Assembly: GCA_963719345.1 (NCBI GenBank)
Contig: CAVRCA010000001.1
Coordinates: forward strand, 1 to 64,000
Reading direction: 5' to 3'
DNA: 64,000 nt
Source of the DNA: CAVRCA01 sp963719345
GTDB lineage: Bacteria; Pseudomonadota; Alphaproteobacteria; Acetobacterales; Acetobacteraceae
Both the position numbers and the translations under genes were made by a program. Positions 61,966 to 64,000 of the stretch are shown in pieces. Positions within the stretch are counted from its first letter, which is position 1, and every line of letters begins with the position of its first letter. The notes beneath the pieces were generated by a model. It saw only the letters and a list, made by a program, of their open reading frames with translations, did no database searches and had not been told where the DNA came from.

Positions 61966-62681
61966 CAGGCCAGCCCGGCCGCTTCGCGCTGGTGCAGGAA
62001 CAGCGCCGCGGTGCCCTGCCGGGCCAGGGCGAGCAGGGACAGGAACTGCGCGTCCGAGAACGGCGCCTTCTCGGCGGTGCCCTGGATTTCCACGATGCCG
62101 GCGTCGGTCAGGACAAAGTTGGCGTCCGCCTCGGCCGTCGAGTCCTCCTGGTAGTCGAGATCGAGCACCGGCCCGGCTTCGGTCAGGCCGCACGAGACCG
62201 CGGCGACTTGGCCGACCAGCGGCATGCGCGCGAGCACGTTCATCTTCAGGAGGTGCTTGAACGCGAGATGCAGCGCGACCCAGGCGCCGGTGATGGCCGC
62301 GCAGCGCGTGCCGCCGTCGGCGTTGAGCACATCGCAGTCGAGCGTCACCGTCATCTCGCCCATCGCGGCGCGGTCGACCACAGCGCGCAGGCTGCGGCCG
62401 ATCAGCCGCTGGATTTCCTGCGTCCGGCCCGACTGCTTGCCGCGCGCCGCCTCGCGGTCGCCCCGTGTGTGGGTGGCGCGGGGCAGCATGCCGTATTCGG
62501 CGGTGACCCAGCCCTGTCCGGCGCCGCGCAAAAATCCCGGCACGCGGCCCTCGACGCTGGCGGCGCACAGTACCTCGGTTTCCCCCATGCGGATCAGGCA
62601 GGAGCCCTCGGCGTGCCGGGCGAAGCCGGTCGTGAGACTGACGGGGCGCAGCGCGTCGTGGGCGCGGCCGGAGGGGCGCAT
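61965..62681 (-). CDS. rph: Ribonuclease PH
   Basis: A phosphorolytic 3'-5' exoribonuclease of 238 residues that trims tRNA 3' ends and forms hexamers. Typical segments are MRPSGRAHDALRPVSL at the start, GETEVLCAASVE near 33, the RNA-binding EYGMLPRATHTRGDREA near 62-78, RLIGRSLRAVVD near 92, and LDCDVLNADGGTRCAAITGA near 113. It is translationally coupled to rdgB. A divergent antiporter gene starts 120 bases upstream. Confidence 0.95.
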   Translation of the reverse strand: MRPSGRAHDALRPVSLTTGFARHAEGSCLIRMGETEVLCAASVEGRVPGFLRGAGQGWVTAEYGMLPRATHTRGDREAARGKQSGRTQEIQRLIGRSLRAVVDRAAMGEMTVTLDCDVLNADGGTRCAAITGAWVALHLAFKHLLKMNVLARMPLVGQVAAVSCGLTEAGPVLDLDYQEDSTAEADANFVLTDAGIVEIQGTAEKAPFSDAQFLSLLALARQGTAALFLHQREAAGLA

Positions 62682-62801
62682 GGGAATTTCCTGTCATGTC
62701 GAGCACGGGCTCCGAGCGTTATCAGGAACGTCGCGGATTGTCATCGCGCGACCCCCCCGCACGGCAAAGCCAGAGCCCTGCCGGCCTGCTAAACCGGCCC
62801 G

Positions 62802-64000
62802 ATGGAAGCCGCCCCGCTCGATGCCTCTCTCTACAAGGAGGCGCTGGTCGTACTTGGCGCCGCCGGGGTCGTCATCCCGTTGTTCCATCGGCTCCGCGTC
62901 AGTCCAGTGCTCGGCTTCATGCTCGTCGGCGTCGTCGTCGGCCCGTTCGGGCTCGCCTCGCTGGCGCCGCGCCTGCCTTGGCTGGCGGCGATCACCATCG
63001 GCGAGCCGGACCGCATCGAGCCGATCGCGCGCCTTGGCGTGGTGCTGCTGCTGTTCATGATCGGCCTCGAACTGTCCTTCGAGCGCCTGTGGCTGATGCG
63101 CCGCCTGGTGTTCGGCCTCGGCTGCCTGCAACTCGTGCTCAGCGCCGCGGTGTTGGCCGGCGCCGCATTGCTGCTCGGGCAGGGGCGGATCAGTGCCGTG
63201 GTGATCGGGCTGGCGCTGGCGATGTCGTCGACGGCGGTGGTGATCCAGGTGTTGTCGGAGGAGAAGCGGCTGAACACCGCGACCGGCCGCGCCAGCTTCG
63301 CCATCCTGTTGTTTCAGGATCTGGCGGTGGTCCCGGTGCTGTTCGCGCTGGCCGCGCTCGACCCCGCCCACCGCGCCGGCAGCGCCGCCGATTTCGGCTG
63401 GGCGGTCGGCCAGGCGTTGCTGGCGGTCGCCGCGATCGTCGGAGCTGGCCGGCTGGTGCTGCGCCCGCTGTTCCGCAGCGTGGCACATACGAATAGCGCG
63501 GAGCTGTTCGTGGCGGCGTGCCTGTTGGTGGTGATCGCCGCCGGCCTCGTCACCGCCGCCGCCGGCCTGTCCATGGCCCTCGGGGCGCTGATCGGCGGGC
63601 TGCTGCTGGCCGGCACCGAGTATCGCCGGCAAGTCGAGGTCACCATCGAGCCGTTCAAGGGCCTGTTCGTCGGCGTCTTTCTGATCTCGATCGGCATGAG
63701 CCTGGACATCCGCACGCTGGCCGCCTCTCCCACGCTTATCGTCGGCGCTGCCGTCGCCCTGGTGATGCTTAAACTGCTGGTCATCGCCCCACTGGCGCGC
63801 GCATCCGGGCTGACCTGGGCCAATGGCCTGCGCGCCGGCCTGCTGCTTGGCCCGGGCGGTGAGTTCGGGTTCGTCATCGCCTCGGTGGGAATTGCCGAGC
63901 ACATGCTGGCGGCGGACGCCGCGAGTGCCGTGCTGTTCGTGACCGCCCTGACGATGGCGACCATCCCCTTGCTGTCGAAGCTGGGCACTCGGCTCGCGCC
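62802..64000 (+). CDS. Monovalent cation:proton antiporter, Kef/CPA2 type (3' end outside the window)
   Basis: The open frame runs to the window edge (399 codons). It encodes the membrane domain of a KefB/KefC-like antiporter, with LGAAGVVIPLFHRL, PVLGFMLVGVVVGPFG near residue 37, RLGVVLLLFMIGLELS near 79, and the ion-site segment ALAMSSTAVVIQVLSE. Further landmarks are ASFAILLFQDLAVVPVL near 167, LGALIGGLLLAGTEYR near 262 and LLGPGGEFGFVIAS near 348. About eleven helices are visible. A C-terminal TrkA-N/RCK domain would be expected beyond the edge. The ATG at 62802 fits the family start. Confidence 0.93.
   Translation, partial: MEAAPLDASLYKEALVVLGAAGVVIPLFHRLRVSPVLGFMLVGVVVGPFGLASLAPRLPWLAAITIGEPDRIEPIARLGVVLLLFMIGLELSFERLWLMRRLVFGLGCLQLVLSAAVLAGAALLLGQGRISAVVIGLALAMSSTAVVIQVLSEEKRLNTATGRASFAILLFQDLAVVPVLFALAALDPAHRAGSAADFGWAVGQALLAVAAIVGAGRLVLRPLFRSVAHTNSAELFVAACLLVVIAAGLVTAAAGLSMALGALIGGLLLAGTEYRRQVEVTIEPFKGLFVGVFLISIGMSLDIRTLAASPTLIVGAAVALVMLKLLVIAPLARASGLTWANGLRAGLLLGPGGEFGFVIASVGIAEHMLAADAASAVLFVTALTMATIPLLSKLGTRLA

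Overview
The window is high-GC chromosomal DNA, dense with genes, from a Gram-negative bacterium that is most likely an alphaproteobacterium, plausibly Rhodospirillales. This is an inference. It rests on an NDUFS4-type complex I accessory subunit, the rph-rdgB-hemW neighbourhood, a CODH-type maturation cluster, and a palindromic repeat of a type common in alphaproteobacteria whose spurious translation reads MPGLDPGIH. No database search was possible.

Layout. 1-4.8 kb: the 3' end of clpA, a bidirectional terminator, a CPA1 Na+/H+ antiporter, a metallophosphatase, an SDR oxidoreductase and a glutathione S-transferase. 4.8-8.6 kb: a spermidine/putrescine-type ABC operon (binding protein, ATPase, two permeases) joined by overlapping or TTG starts. 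8.6-11.1 kb: two tandem class I aminotransferases. 11.1-18.2 kb: a GH5 glycosidase, two binding proteins without their own permeases, an alpha/beta-hydrolase-domain protein and a two-gene chromate transporter. 18.2-24.4 kb: CHAP, RidA, YciE/YciF-type and amidase genes plus several unrecognised proteins.

24.4-30.8 kb (minus strand): a translationally coupled molybdenum-hydroxylase maturation cluster. It holds CoxG-like, CoxD-like AAA ATPase, CoxE-like VWA, XdhC N and C parts, a molybdopterin-binding/NTP-transferase fusion and an ATP-grasp-like unknown. No catalytic hydroxylase subunits lie next to it. This stretch and the following NhaD-like antiporter carry about 16 apparent single-base indels in under 5 kb, which most likely reflects poor local sequence quality. 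32.3-40.2 kb: prpB-like lyase, M19 dipeptidase, phosphoesterase, AEC transporter, SnoaL-like protein, HDAC-family amidohydrolase, DUF192 protein and a ClpP-like secreted protein.

40.2-42.6 kb: tRNA-Pro, an NDUFS4-like gene, and tRNA-Arg(TCT). The 3' part of the tRNA-Arg gene is duplicated 1.9 kb downstream and flanks a lower-GC insert that carries one AlbA_2/ATPase gene and no integrase. This is the clearest horizontally acquired piece. 42.8-48.8 kb: a His-rich small protein, an enoyl-CoA hydratase, and a GltD-like/KorA/KorB operon that would couple 2-oxoacid oxidation to NAD(P). 48.9-54.9 kb: an epimerase, a ThDP enzyme, tRNA-Glu, a small lipoprotein, an LprI-like protein, a GNAT enzyme and an AmpG-like MFS permease. 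54.9-64 kb: a PhoR-type kinase behind lpoA, with rsmI head-to-head, then an acyltransferase, hemW, a YbaK-type deacylase, rdgB, rph and the start of a Kef-type antiporter.

Eight more single-base frame breaks are scattered elsewhere (potF, GH5, SnoaL, AlbA_2, enoyl-CoA hydratase, GltD-like twice, LpoA). In each case the broken gene keeps its family motifs on both sides, so these are probably sequence errors rather than old pseudogenes.
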